NCBI GenBank assembly: GCA_026986655.1
Contig: JALSOD010000012.1
Coordinates: 1-20,048 of the forward strand
Direction of reading: 5' to 3'
Origin: Caldifarciminota bacterium
Lineage (GTDB): Bacteria > Hydrothermota > Hydrothermia > B15-G9 > WFZT01
Length of the DNA stretch: 20,048 nt
How positions within the stretch are numbered: the first letter of the stretch is position 1; every line of letters begins with the position of its first letter. The position numbers and the translations under genes are program-made. The notes under the pieces were generated by a model. That model did not search any database, had not been told where the DNA came from, and saw only the letters and a list, made by a program, of their open reading frames with translations. Of the stretch, positions 13,565 through 20,048 are shown in pieces.

Positions 13565-14632
13565 ATGAGAAAATACATTCTATCGGCTATCGCAATCATA
13601 TTTCTTGTATCTTGTGCAACATCCCCCCATAAATCAAGTGTAAAAATTTATATTCAACAGAATAATTTCAAGAAAGCAGTAAGAGAGGGTAAACTCTGGG
13701 TAAAGGACGAGCCCCAGAATCCGGAGGCGTACCTCTGGCTCGCAAGAGCCTACATTGGATCAAGAGACTACACAGATGCAGCGGAAAATCTTGAGAAAGT
13801 CTATAAGCTTGATACACAGAAAAAATACGTGTCCAAATTCGGTCAAACGGAGTACCTAACATTTTTCAATGCCGGTATTACAGCCTATAAAAACAACAAA
13901 CTCGACAAAGCCATTGAATATTTAAAATACGCCATCAAAATAAATCCAAAGGACCCAAAGGCCTACCTTTCACTTTCAAGTATTTACCAGAAAGCTGGAA
14001 AGAGTGACAAGGCGAGAGAGGCTTTGAAAAAGGTTATCGAGCTTGATCCGAACAACAAACAGGCTCTCTACTACCTTGGACTCATGGAAGAAGTTGCCGG
14101 GAACACTAAAGAGGCCCAAAAACACCTTGAGAAGCTGGTCTCTCTTGATACAACCTACGCACGCGCTTATTTCGAATTAGGTGTAATCTACTTTAAGAAG
14201 AACAAGTATGAAAAGGCTTACGAGAATTTCATGAAGGCTGCCAAGCTTGACACAACTGACGCGAATGCATGGCTTAACGCCGGTGTCGCCGCCCTTAACT
14301 TAAAGAAGTACGAAGCAGCAATCAAGGCATTTGAGAAATATGTTAGCTATAAACCCAACGATAAGACAGCATGGATCAGTTTAGGAGAGGCCTATTTTGA
14401 GAAGGCTGTAGAGGATACTACCAATGTCAATGAGGATTATTTGAAAAAAGCAGTTGATGCATTCAATCAGGCGAGAGAGCTTGATCCAAACAATCCTGAC
14501 ATTTACTTCTATCTTGGGAACACCTACAAAGTACTGGGTGAGATCGTTAAAGACCCAGGTCAGAGGAAGGTTTACAAAGAGAAAGCAATTGAAATGTTCA
14601 AGAAAGAGCAGGAACTGAGGAAGGGGAAATGA
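13565..14632 (+). CDS. TPR-repeat lipoprotein
   Basis: This 355-residue protein has a lipoprotein signal: MRKYILSAIAIIFLVSC with lipobox L-V-S-C17. Alanine at +2 suggests sorting to the outer membrane if the cell has one. The rest is almost entirely tetratricopeptide repeats, about seven to eight, with recurrent A-x-x-x-L/A-x-x-x-x...LDP endings (for example near residues 140-165 and 300-320). TPR solenoids are scaffolds for protein complexes, for instance in envelope assembly; no catalytic domain is seen. The SD is GGAGG (13551-13555). The stop codon overlaps the argF start (ATGA), so argF translation is coupled to this gene although their roles look unrelated. The partner protein cannot be deduced. 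Confidence 0.9.
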   Translation: MRKYILSAIAIIFLVSCATSPHKSSVKIYIQQNNFKKAVREGKLWVKDEPQNPEAYLWLARAYIGSRDYTDAAENLEKVYKLDTQKKYVSKFGQTEYLTFFNAGITAYKNNKLDKAIEYLKYAIKINPKDPKAYLSLSSIYQKAGKSDKAREALKKVIELDPNNKQALYYLGLMEEVAGNTKEAQKHLEKLVSLDTTYARAYFELGVIYFKKNKYEKAYENFMKAAKLDTTDANAWLNAGVAALNLKKYEAAIKAFEKYVSYKPNDKTAWISLGEAYFEKAVEDTTNVNEDYLKKAVDAFNQARELDPNNPDIYFYLGNTYKVLGEIVKDPGQRKVYKEKAIEMFKKEQELRKGK

Positions 14633-15540
14633 AAAAAGACTACTTATCTGTCCTTGATTTGAATAAGGAAGAGACGATGGCCCTCATTTCGAGGGCCATC
14701 GATCTAAAAAAGGCATCTTACAGAGGGGAAGAGCTTAAGGGGAAAACCTTTGCTCTGATTTTTGAAAAACCATCCTTGAGAACCAGAACCACTTTCGAGG
14801 TTGCCATTCATCATCTTGGTGGTTATCCGATTTATCTTGCGCCAGGTGACATAAAATTGGGTGTCCGTGAGCCTGTAAAGGATGTTGCCCGTAATCTGGA
14901 TAAATGGGTTGAGGGAATTGTCGCTCGAGTTTTTGCTCACTCCACTCTCGAGAAGCTTGGTAAGTTTGCAAAAATTCCGGTGATTAATGCTCTCTCAGAC
15001 TTTGAGCATCCCTGTCAGGCTCTTGCCGATTTTATGACGATTTTTGAAATAGCGGGAACTTATAAAGTAAATCTTAGCTTTATTGGGGATAGTAACAACG
15101 TTTCCAACTCTCTTATGCTTCTATCTGCTATGCTTGGAACCAATTTCACACTTGCCCATCCGATAGGATATGAGCCTGATACAAAGATTGTGGAAACAGC
15201 TTTTGAGCTTGCACGCAAAACAGGAGCTCTGATAAAGATTACAACAGATCCATTGGAAGCTGCAAAGGGGGCAGATTTTATCTACACAGACGTCTGGACA
15301 TCCATGGGCCAGGAAGCGGAAAGAGAAAAACGTTTGAAAGATTTCCAGGGCTATCAGGTTAATATGGAATTACTTTCCTATGCCTCAAAAGATGTTAAAG
15401 TTATGCACTGCCTACCCGCCCATAGGGGTGAGGAGATAACCGACGATGTGATAGAGTCTGAACATTCAGTGGTGTTCCATCAGGCAGAGAATCGTATGCA
15501 CACCGAGAAAGCCCTGTTTCTTAAACTCTTTGAGAGTTAG
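14629..15540 (+). CDS. argF: Ornithine carbamoyltransferase
   Basis: This 303-residue enzyme makes citrulline from ornithine and carbamoyl phosphate in arginine synthesis; it can also run in the arginine deiminase direction. The carbamoyl-phosphate motif SLRTRT is at 49-54, HPCQ at 127-130, the ornithine-loop DVWTSMGQE at 221-229 and HCLPAHRG at 260-267. These loops separate it from aspartate carbamoyltransferase. Length is typical for OTC (about 300-330). The start overlaps the stop of the TPR lipoprotein by four bases and is preceded by a purine-rich stretch, GAGGAAGGGG. No other arg gene is in the window, and no arginine-operator-like palindrome was recognised. The identification is secure; anabolic rather than catabolic use is inferred from the absence of arcA/arcC. 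Confidence 0.96.
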   Translation: MKKDYLSVLDLNKEETMALISRAIDLKKASYRGEELKGKTFALIFEKPSLRTRTTFEVAIHHLGGYPIYLAPGDIKLGVREPVKDVARNLDKWVEGIVARVFAHSTLEKLGKFAKIPVINALSDFEHPCQALADFMTIFEIAGTYKVNLSFIGDSNNVSNSLMLLSAMLGTNFTLAHPIGYEPDTKIVETAFELARKTGALIKITTDPLEAAKGADFIYTDVWTSMGQEAEREKRLKDFQGYQVNMELLSYASKDVKVMHCLPAHRGEEITDDVIESEHSVVFHQAENRMHTEKALFLKLFES

Positions 15541-15546
15541 AAAACA

Positions 15547-15990
15547 ATGAAGATCGCTATTGGTGCCGATCACAGAGGATATAAACTGAAGAGAGTTCTC
15601 GTAGAATTTCTTCGGGGAAAAGGGCATGATGTGACTGAATATGGTGCCCAAAGTGAGGAATCCTATGATTACCCGGATGCAGCGATTCCTGTGGGTGAGG
15701 CTGTTTCGAGTGGAAAAGCAGATAGGGGAATTCTGATCTGTATGACGGGAATTGGAATGTCTATTGCCGCGAATAAAGTTAAAGGAGTGAGGGCTGCCCT
15801 TGTCACATCTGAGGAATTTGCCGAGCTTTCTCGAAGACACAACAACGCCAACGTAATATGTCTCCAGGGTGGATACGTTGATCCAGAGGATGCCAAAAAG
15901 TTTGTTGAAATTTTCCTGAAGACAGATTTTGAGGGTGGGAGACATGCAAGAAGGGTGAAGAAAATTACAGATTACGAAAGCTCACATTGA
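15547..15990 (+). CDS. rpiB: Ribose-5-phosphate isomerase B
   Basis: This 147-residue enzyme interconverts ribose 5-phosphate and ribulose 5-phosphate in the pentose phosphate pathway. It shows the RpiB/LacAB signatures: GADHRGYKLK at 6-15, YPDAAIPVGEAV at 42-53, the catalytic Cys65 in GILICMTGIGMSIAANK (61-77) and SRRHNNANVICLQGG near 97. Methionine replaces the usual small residue (Gly, Ser or Ala) directly after the catalytic cysteine, a minor variation. It begins six bases after the argF stop with no good SD, so it probably relies on read-through translation from argF. The C-terminus carries a His/Arg-rich GGRHARRVKK stretch common in the family. The family includes allose and galactose isomerases, so substrate specificity is likely but not proven. 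Confidence 0.93.
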   Translation: MKIAIGADHRGYKLKRVLVEFLRGKGHDVTEYGAQSEESYDYPDAAIPVGEAVSSGKADRGILICMTGIGMSIAANKVKGVRAALVTSEEFAELSRRHNNANVICLQGGYVDPEDAKKFVEIFLKTDFEGGRHARRVKKITDYESSH

Positions 15991-16305
15991 TCTTTTATAG
16001 GAATTTTTCAGTAAAACCTGCTTGAGCCTCATCCCCCAATGTAAGAAAATACAAAAATTCGTATGCAATCCTTTAAAATTTCACGGAATTAATAGGTAAT
16101 AACAAAGGTTAACATGATTGAACACCTTGAAGATTGAATATGGGTCAAAATCATTCATTGAATTCAAAAATCCCCTCTTCAGAAGGGGAAATAAGGGGGA
16201 TGTTAAATACTTTGAAAAACCCCCTGTCTCCCTCCTTTTCAAAGGGGGATTTTGGGAAATCTTTTAAGAGATTAAGTTATAAACAATAAATACTGGAGGT
16301 CCGAT
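15991..16305. other. Spacer between rpiB and the nitrilase gene, with a palindromic repeat
   Basis: This is 315 bp with no gene. The first 175 bp are AT-rich and show no clear terminator hairpin, tRNA or promoter. The remainder holds the second copy of the dispersed hairpin repeat. A TATAAA (16278-16283) lies 23 bp before the nitrilase ATG, but no -35 stands at 16-18 bp, so I do not call a promoter. Confidence 0.5.
16167..16253. repeat. Dispersed palindromic repeat, copy B (inverted to copy A)
   Basis: About 87 bp: AAAATCCCC with a first hairpin (CCCCTCTTCAGAAGGGG), then the GGGGGATGTTAA core, a CCCCC segment and a second hairpin (CCTCCTTTTCAAAGGGGG) ending in ATTTT. It aligns end to end with the reverse complement of 4966-5047, so this is one repeat family in opposite orientations 11 kb apart. 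It is intergenic and non-coding. Confidence 0.75.
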
Positions 16306-17103
16306 ATGAAGGGAGCAATTATTCAGTTTGAGCCGGTTCTTGGCGAAACAGAAAGAAACATTGATAAAATTGTATCCGAGATCAAAAACCTGGATGCGGA
16401 TTTTGTGGTCTTACCGGAGCTCGCCACCTCTGGATACTTATTTCTCTCAATGGATGAAGTGAGACCTTTTGCCCTTAAACCTGATGATGAGAAACTCAAA
16501 CCCATTTATGAGGCTGCATATCAAAAGAATACTATGGTGGTTCTGGGTTTCCCTGAACTTGCAGATGACAAAGTTTACAACTCCTCAATTGCTATTCTTC
16601 CGGACGGAAAGTTTTATGTTTACAGGAAGACTCATCTATTTTTTAAAGAAAAAGATGCCTTTTTACCCGGAGATACAGGATTTTTTGTTTTTGACTATTT
16701 AGGTGTCAAATTTGGAATGATGATTTGTTTTGACTGGTTTTATCCTGAGTCTGCGAGAGTTCTCGCCAAGAAAGGGGCAGAGGTGCTACTGCATGTTTCA
16801 AACCTTGTGCTTCCGGGCATGGCACAGAAGGGTATGGTGGTTCGCTCTATGGAAAATAGGGTTTTCTCTTTCACGGCCAACAGAATTGGAAGGGAAGAGA
16901 AGGGTGAGATTTCCCTTAAATTTACAGGCATGAGTCAGGTTGTATCCCCAAAGGGTGAAGTGTTGAGCAGGGCTGCGGAAGATCTTGAAGAAATCATTCA
17001 TATTGAATTTAATCCTGAGGAGGCACTCAACAAGAACATTACAGAGCTTAATGATATTTTTAAAGACAGAAGACCGGAGTTTTATGAAGGACTTTGCGAT
17101 TAG
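16306..17103 (+). CDS. Carbon-nitrogen hydrolase (nitrilase superfamily amidase)
   Basis: This 265-residue cytoplasmic enzyme has the Glu-Lys-Cys triad of the nitrilase superfamily: Glu38 in VVLPELATSGY, Lys108 in YRKTHLFFKE and Cys141 in MMICFDWFYPE. Length and motifs resemble the omega-amidase, carbamoyl-putrescine hydrolase or N-carbamoyl amino acid hydrolase branch rather than true nitrilases. The residues that set substrate choice are not readable by eye. The SD GGAGG is about seven bases before the ATG. The last 20 bases overlap the next gene, which starts inside the C-terminal codons in another frame, so the downstream DUF2279-like and DUF554 genes form a tight operon with it. No neighbour points to a specific amide substrate. 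Confidence 0.9.
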   Translation: MKGAIIQFEPVLGETERNIDKIVSEIKNLDADFVVLPELATSGYLFLSMDEVRPFALKPDDEKLKPIYEAAYQKNTMVVLGFPELADDKVYNSSIAILPDGKFYVYRKTHLFFKEKDAFLPGDTGFFVFDYLGVKFGMMICFDWFYPESARVLAKKGAEVLLHVSNLVLPGMAQKGMVVRSMENRVFSFTANRIGREEKGEISLKFTGMSQVVSPKGEVLSRAAEDLEEIIHIEFNPEEALNKNITELNDIFKDRRPEFYEGLCD

Positions 17104-17374
17104 TGCCATACTTGTCGCTCTCCTTTTAGGTGGAAGTCCCTTCCCTAAAAATGATCCGTGGTTTGCGAAGGATAAATCACTACATTTTTCAGTCTCCTTT
17201 ACACTATTTAACTTCTTTTATATGGGTACAGGTGACAAGACTACCTCTCTGGAGCTCACACTCTCGGTGGGAGTGCTCAAAGAACTTGTAGATCTAACGA
17301 TAAGGAAAACAGGCTTTAGCTACAAAGATTTACTTTACGATGTGTTAGGAACTTTACTGGCACACGAAACATGA
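17084..17374 (+). CDS. DUF2279/YfiM-like small membrane or secreted protein
   Basis: This 96-residue protein starts at ATG 17084, not at an ATG about 100 bases earlier, because only the later start gives an N-terminal hydrophobic signal (MKDFAISAILVALLLGG) and a nearby SD (GGAG). The body carries the DUF2279/YfiM pattern: DKSLHF near 30-35, GVLKELVD near 68-75 and a closing SYKDLLYDVLGTLLA. The conserved His, Lys-Glu and Asp residues suggest a small metal- or lipid-facing periplasmic protein, but its role is unknown. It overlaps the nitrilase gene by 20 bases and shares ATGA with the DUF554 gene. Family assignment is from the conserved pattern only. Confidence 0.7.
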   Translation: MKDFAISAILVALLLGGSPFPKNDPWFAKDKSLHFSVSFTLFNFFYMGTGDKTTSLELTLSVGVLKELVDLTIRKTGFSYKDLLYDVLGTLLAHET

Positions 17375-18057
17375 TTGGAACAGTAGTTAATACTATCACA
17401 GTTTTAATCGGGAGTACAGTTGGTACGATCATAGGAGATCGTCTGCCAGAAAAAATTCATACAAAGGTGATGGAGGGAATAGGTCTTGTAACAATTCTCA
17501 TTGGGATGAAGATGGCCTTTGATGTGAAGTATATACTGGTGGTTATTGGGTCTATTGCACTTGGAGGGGTAATCGGTGAAGCAATTGGGGTAGAGGAGTA
17601 CCTTGAAAAATTTGCAGACAAGCTGAAAAAGAGGTTCGCGTCCGAGGATAAAAAGGACTTTGTTACGGGGTTTGTGACCTCTACTTTACTTTTTACGGTG
17701 GGTCCCATGACGATTCTTGGGTGTGTGCAGGATGGTCTTTATGGAAATCATGAGTTACTCTTTGCAAAATCCATGCTCGACGGTATCTCCTCTCTCGCCC
17801 TTGCATCTGCTATGGGTGTAGGAGTGATATTCTCCGCTCCAGCTGTGTTAGTAATTCAAGGAGGACTCACACTCTTGAGTTCGTACTTTATATTCCTCAC
17901 GAAGACCCCGTTTTTGCAGGATTTTACATCAGTTGGGGGATTAATAATCATCGCGCTCGGTTTGAGACTCCTGAGAATAAAAGATATCAAGCCGGGGAAC
18001 TTTCTACCCGGGCTGGTGGTCGTAATCTTTTTGGATTGGATCGCCACCCTTATTTGA
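17371..18057 (+). CDS. DUF554 family integral membrane protein
   Basis: This 228-residue protein has about six to seven hydrophobic segments (roughly 2-24, 35-50, 53-75, 99-118, 136-168, 185-200, 207-226). It carries the family hallmark GPMTILGCVQDGL near 109-121 and the early GSTVGTIIGDRLPE. DUF554 (YdfK/YqgA-like) proteins are cytoplasmic membrane proteins of unknown transport or signalling role. The start overlaps the preceding stop (ATGA) and there is no SD, so translation is coupled. Its stop is only two bases from the stop of the convergent xerC gene, with no terminator hairpin between them, so the two transcripts probably overlap at their 3' ends. Confidence 0.88.
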   Translation: MIGTVVNTITVLIGSTVGTIIGDRLPEKIHTKVMEGIGLVTILIGMKMAFDVKYILVVIGSIALGGVIGEAIGVEEYLEKFADKLKKRFASEDKKDFVTGFVTSTLLFTVGPMTILGCVQDGLYGNHELLFAKSMLDGISSLALASAMGVGVIFSAPAVLVIQGGLTLLSSYFIFLTKTPFLQDFTSVGGLIIIALGLRLLRIKDIKPGNFLPGLVVVIFLDWIATLI

Positions 18058-18059
18058 GC

Positions 18060-18944
18060 TCACTTCTTGCGTGGGTGGGTCCTGTCATAAATTTTTTTGA
18101 TTCTTGGTAAAGAAAGATTAATATAAATTTCGGTTGTTGCTATACTTTCATGGCCGAGGAGCTCCTGTATGGTTCTCAGATCAGCTCCATTTGATAACAT
18201 GTGAGTGGCAAAAGAATGTCTCAGTGTGTGGGGGTGAATGCCGTAAGTGGCTGATAATTTTTTGAAAGAATTATTCACAACTCTCCAGATCATATCACGA
18301 GTTAAAGGGTTGCCTGATTTGCTCACAAACAGATGATTACTCTTGGGTCTGAACCTTTCCCTTATCTGAAAATATTGAAATAGTGCATCAAAAGCAGGAG
18401 TTCCAAGGGGAACGATCCTCTCTTTTCGTCCTTTTCCCATGACCCTGATTTCTCTTCTCTCTAAATCCAGATTGTTGAATTCCAGATCAACGAGTTCAGA
18501 GACTCTCATCCCAGTAGAGTAGAGCAGTTCAACGATCGCCTTGTTCCGGATGTCAAAAATATTCGTGGGTTTCCAGCTCTCAAGCATTCTAACGAGTTTT
18601 TCTTCGCTGATGACATCGGGTAGCGGCTTGTCTAACTTGATGTTCAGAATCCCGGTGGCTGGATTTGCTTTTATCAATCCGTTCGATTGGAGAAAGTTAT
18701 AGAACCTTCTAATGGCCGAATGTTTTCTTCTCACAGTACTTCGTGAGAATCCGTGGGTAAAGAGGTCACGGAGATAGGATTTTAATTCTGGTCTTGTAAA
18801 CTGAACAGGGTCTGTTTTACCAAATCTCTCTCTCATGTAGTCAAGGAGTCCCAGAAGGTCTCGTCTGTACGCATCAATGGTGTTGGTGGATAGATTTTTC
18901 ACAGATGATAGATAGGTTAGAAAATCTTCGATTGTTTTATCCAT
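18060..18944 (-). CDS. xerC: Tyrosine recombinase XerC/XerD
   Basis: This 294-residue site-specific recombinase resolves chromosome dimers at dif during division. It has an N-terminal SAM-like core-binding domain (1-90) and a catalytic domain with all active residues: Arg147 (STGMRVSE), Lys171 (GKGRKER), His239 and Arg242 (HPHTLRHS), His265 (LGHESIATT) and nucleophile Tyr274 (EIYINL). Length is that of XerC/XerD (about 295-300). It starts 28 bp inside the end of trmFO, the conserved gid-xerC (codV) order known in Firmicutes and others, which favours XerC over XerD. AGGAG lies upstream at slightly long spacing. The usual hslV/hslU genes do not follow. It could be the sole Xer of a single-recombinase system, so C versus D is not certain. 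Confidence 0.9.
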   Translation of the reverse strand: MDKTIEDFLTYLSSVKNLSTNTIDAYRRDLLGLLDYMRERFGKTDPVQFTRPELKSYLRDLFTHGFSRSTVRRKHSAIRRFYNFLQSNGLIKANPATGILNIKLDKPLPDVISEEKLVRMLESWKPTNIFDIRNKAIVELLYSTGMRVSELVDLEFNNLDLERREIRVMGKGRKERIVPLGTPAFDALFQYFQIRERFRPKSNHLFVSKSGNPLTRDMIWRVVNNSFKKLSATYGIHPHTLRHSFATHMLSNGADLRTIQELLGHESIATTEIYINLSLPRIKKIYDRTHPRKK

Positions 18945-20048
18945 TCCTCAAGAGACTCCTCCGCTCTTTTAACGATGAATTCTCTACGGTTTTTCCTTTT
19001 GATTTTTGGGGGAATTTCTTTGAAAAGTCCAATATTTGCATTCATGGGCTGAAAATGTTTTGGATCCGAATTGGCAATGTAATCGAGGAGTGCACCAATC
19101 ATGGTGTGTATCGGAAATTTGCCAGGATCTCGGCCCGAAAGCAGCAGAAAAGCATTGATACCGGCCACAAGTCCACCCATAGCGGCCTCAACGTAACCCT
19201 CTGTGCCAACTAACTGCCCTGCAATGAAAAGATTTTCCCTTACTTTGGTTTGAAGGGTGGGGAGCATAACAGCGGGAGCTTTGATAAAAGTGTTTCTATG
19301 CACAGCGCCGTATCTTAGAAATCTGGCATTTTCAAGGCCAGGTATCATCCTGAAAACCCTCCTCTGTTCTGGTATTTTGAGCTGCGTTTGAAACCCTACG
19401 AGGGAAAAGGCCGTTTTCTCCTTGTTTTCTGGCCGTAGCTGGACAACAGCGAAAGGTTCTTTACCTGTTCGTGGGTCTGGCAGGCCAGAACCACGTAGAG
19501 GACCATACCTGAGAGTCTCACGTCCTCTTCTGGCCATCTCTTCAATAGGTAAGCAACCCTCAAAATATTTTGCCTTCTCCCCTTTTTCGAAATCGTGCCC
19601 CATGTAAACCTCAGCATTTATCAGGGCCTCATAAAATCTGTAGTACTCCTCCTCATTCATAGGGGCATTGAGATATGAGGAATCATCCCACCCATGCCTG
19701 TCCTTGTAATAGAGCTTTTCAAAATCCAAGCTCTCTGCATCAACGATGGGGGACAAGGCGTCAAAGAATGATAAATATTCAACTCCAAGAATTTCCTGTA
19801 GGGATTTTGCAAGTGGATCGGAAGTGAGAGGGCCGGAGGCAACGATAACCACTTCATCCTCTGGAATTTCCTGAACCTCTTCTCTCAAAACTTCAATGTT
19901 TTTGAAACTTTTCAGAGTCTTTGTTATGAAGCTGGAGAATTTTTCCCTATCAACCACAAGGGCTTTACCACCCGGGAGTTCCGCAAATTCTGCGGCTTTC
20001 ATTACCAGTGAGTCGAGCCTTTTCAGTTCTGCCTTCAGAAGTCCATGA
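18917..20048 (-). CDS. trmFO: tRNA (uracil-5-)-methyltransferase TrmFO (5' end off the window)
   Basis: The open frame runs from the right edge (HGLLKAELKRLDSLVMKAAE) to a stop at 18917, about 376 residues. The FAD-binding N-terminus (GxGxxG) is missing because the window ends, not because the gene is broken. TrmFO makes ribothymidine at position 54 of tRNA using methylenetetrahydrofolate and FAD. Diagnostic segments include VDREKFS, the FEGCLPIEEMARRGRETLRYGP block with the catalytic cysteine of GCLP, the AVVQLRPEN region, RYGAVHRNTF, GQLVGTEGYVEAAMGG and HFQPMNANIGL. Internal Met codons could mimic a start near 20002, but the homology clearly continues upstream. The final 28 bp overlap xerC. 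Confidence 0.95.
   Translation of the reverse strand, partial: HGLLKAELKRLDSLVMKAAEFAELPGGKALVVDREKFSSFITKTLKSFKNIEVLREEVQEIPEDEVVIVASGPLTSDPLAKSLQEILGVEYLSFFDALSPIVDAESLDFEKLYYKDRHGWDDSSYLNAPMNEEEYYRFYEALINAEVYMGHDFEKGEKAKYFEGCLPIEEMARRGRETLRYGPLRGSGLPDPRTGKEPFAVVQLRPENKEKTAFSLVGFQTQLKIPEQRRVFRMIPGLENARFLRYGAVHRNTFIKAPAVMLPTLQTKVRENLFIAGQLVGTEGYVEAAMGGLVAGINAFLLLSGRDPGKFPIHTMIGALLDYIANSDPKHFQPMNANIGLFKEIPPKIKRKNRREFIVKRAEESLEEWIKQSKIF

Noticed and set aside
15466..15945. Minus-strand 159-codon frame
   Set aside because: It is antisense to argF and rpiB, both of which have unmistakable conserved motifs; the product has no family features.
16252..16283. TTGGGA and TATAAA upstream of the nitrilase gene as a promoter
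   Set aside because: The spacing is 20 bp, outside the normal range, and the -35 match lies at the end of the dispersed repeat.
16985..17083. Earlier in-frame ATG for the DUF2279-like gene
   Set aside because: It would add 33 residues without family resemblance inside the nitrilase frame and remove the N-terminal position of the signal sequence; ATG 17084 has an SD.

Overview
This 20,048-base window looks like chromosomal sequence from an uncultured bacterium of moderate to low GC. The basis is dense, mostly operonic coding, clear Shine-Dalgarno (SD) sites, signal peptides, a lipobox and bacterial housekeeping genes (gltX, argF, rpiB, xerC, trmFO). Secreted DUF3857/transglutaminase proteins, TPR lipoproteins, DUF4416 and a Ptb-type acyltransferase together recall anaerobic Gram-negative candidate phyla such as WOR-3/Stahlbacteria. 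That placement is inference only: there is no rRNA or tRNA here to anchor it.

Layout. (1) Bases 1-3250, all minus strand and visibly more AT-rich: the start of a probable transposase with its own promoter, then, read right to left, mntA-like and HEPN genes, two tiny doubtful ORFs, an OLD/AAA-type ATPase and a small TOPRIM-like protein. This resembles a defence island edged by an insertion sequence. (2) 3251-5119: gltX, preceded by a 16-bp site one base away from the canonical ParB parS sequence, and a hairpin-rich dispersed repeat. (3) 5120-11923, minus strand: a three-gene operon of two secreted transglutaminase-like paralogues (one with an intact Cys-His-Asp triad, one that has lost Cys and His) followed by an 895-residue fusion of a Ser/Thr protein kinase with a UvrD/Rep-type helicase. 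(4) 12023-15990, plus strand: DUF4416 (probably leaderless), a Ptb-family acyltransferase, a TPR lipoprotein, argF and rpiB. (5) 15991-16305: spacer with a second, inverted copy of the dispersed repeat. (6) 16306-18057, plus strand: a nitrilase-family amidase, a DUF2279/YfiM-like small protein and a DUF554 membrane protein, overlapping one another. (7) 18060-20048, minus strand: xerC overlapping the 3' end of trmFO, which runs off the right edge.

How the genes work together. Region 1 is plausibly one leftward transcript carrying a MNT/HEPN module and an ATPase/TOPRIM effector pair. Region 3 couples envelope proteins with a cytoplasmic kinase-helicase, an unusual pairing and, to me, the most novel object here. 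The remaining genes are core metabolism, translation, tRNA modification and chromosome-dimer resolution. The trmFO-xerC adjacency is a known conserved order. No rRNA, tRNA, CRISPR array or recognisable riboswitch was seen.
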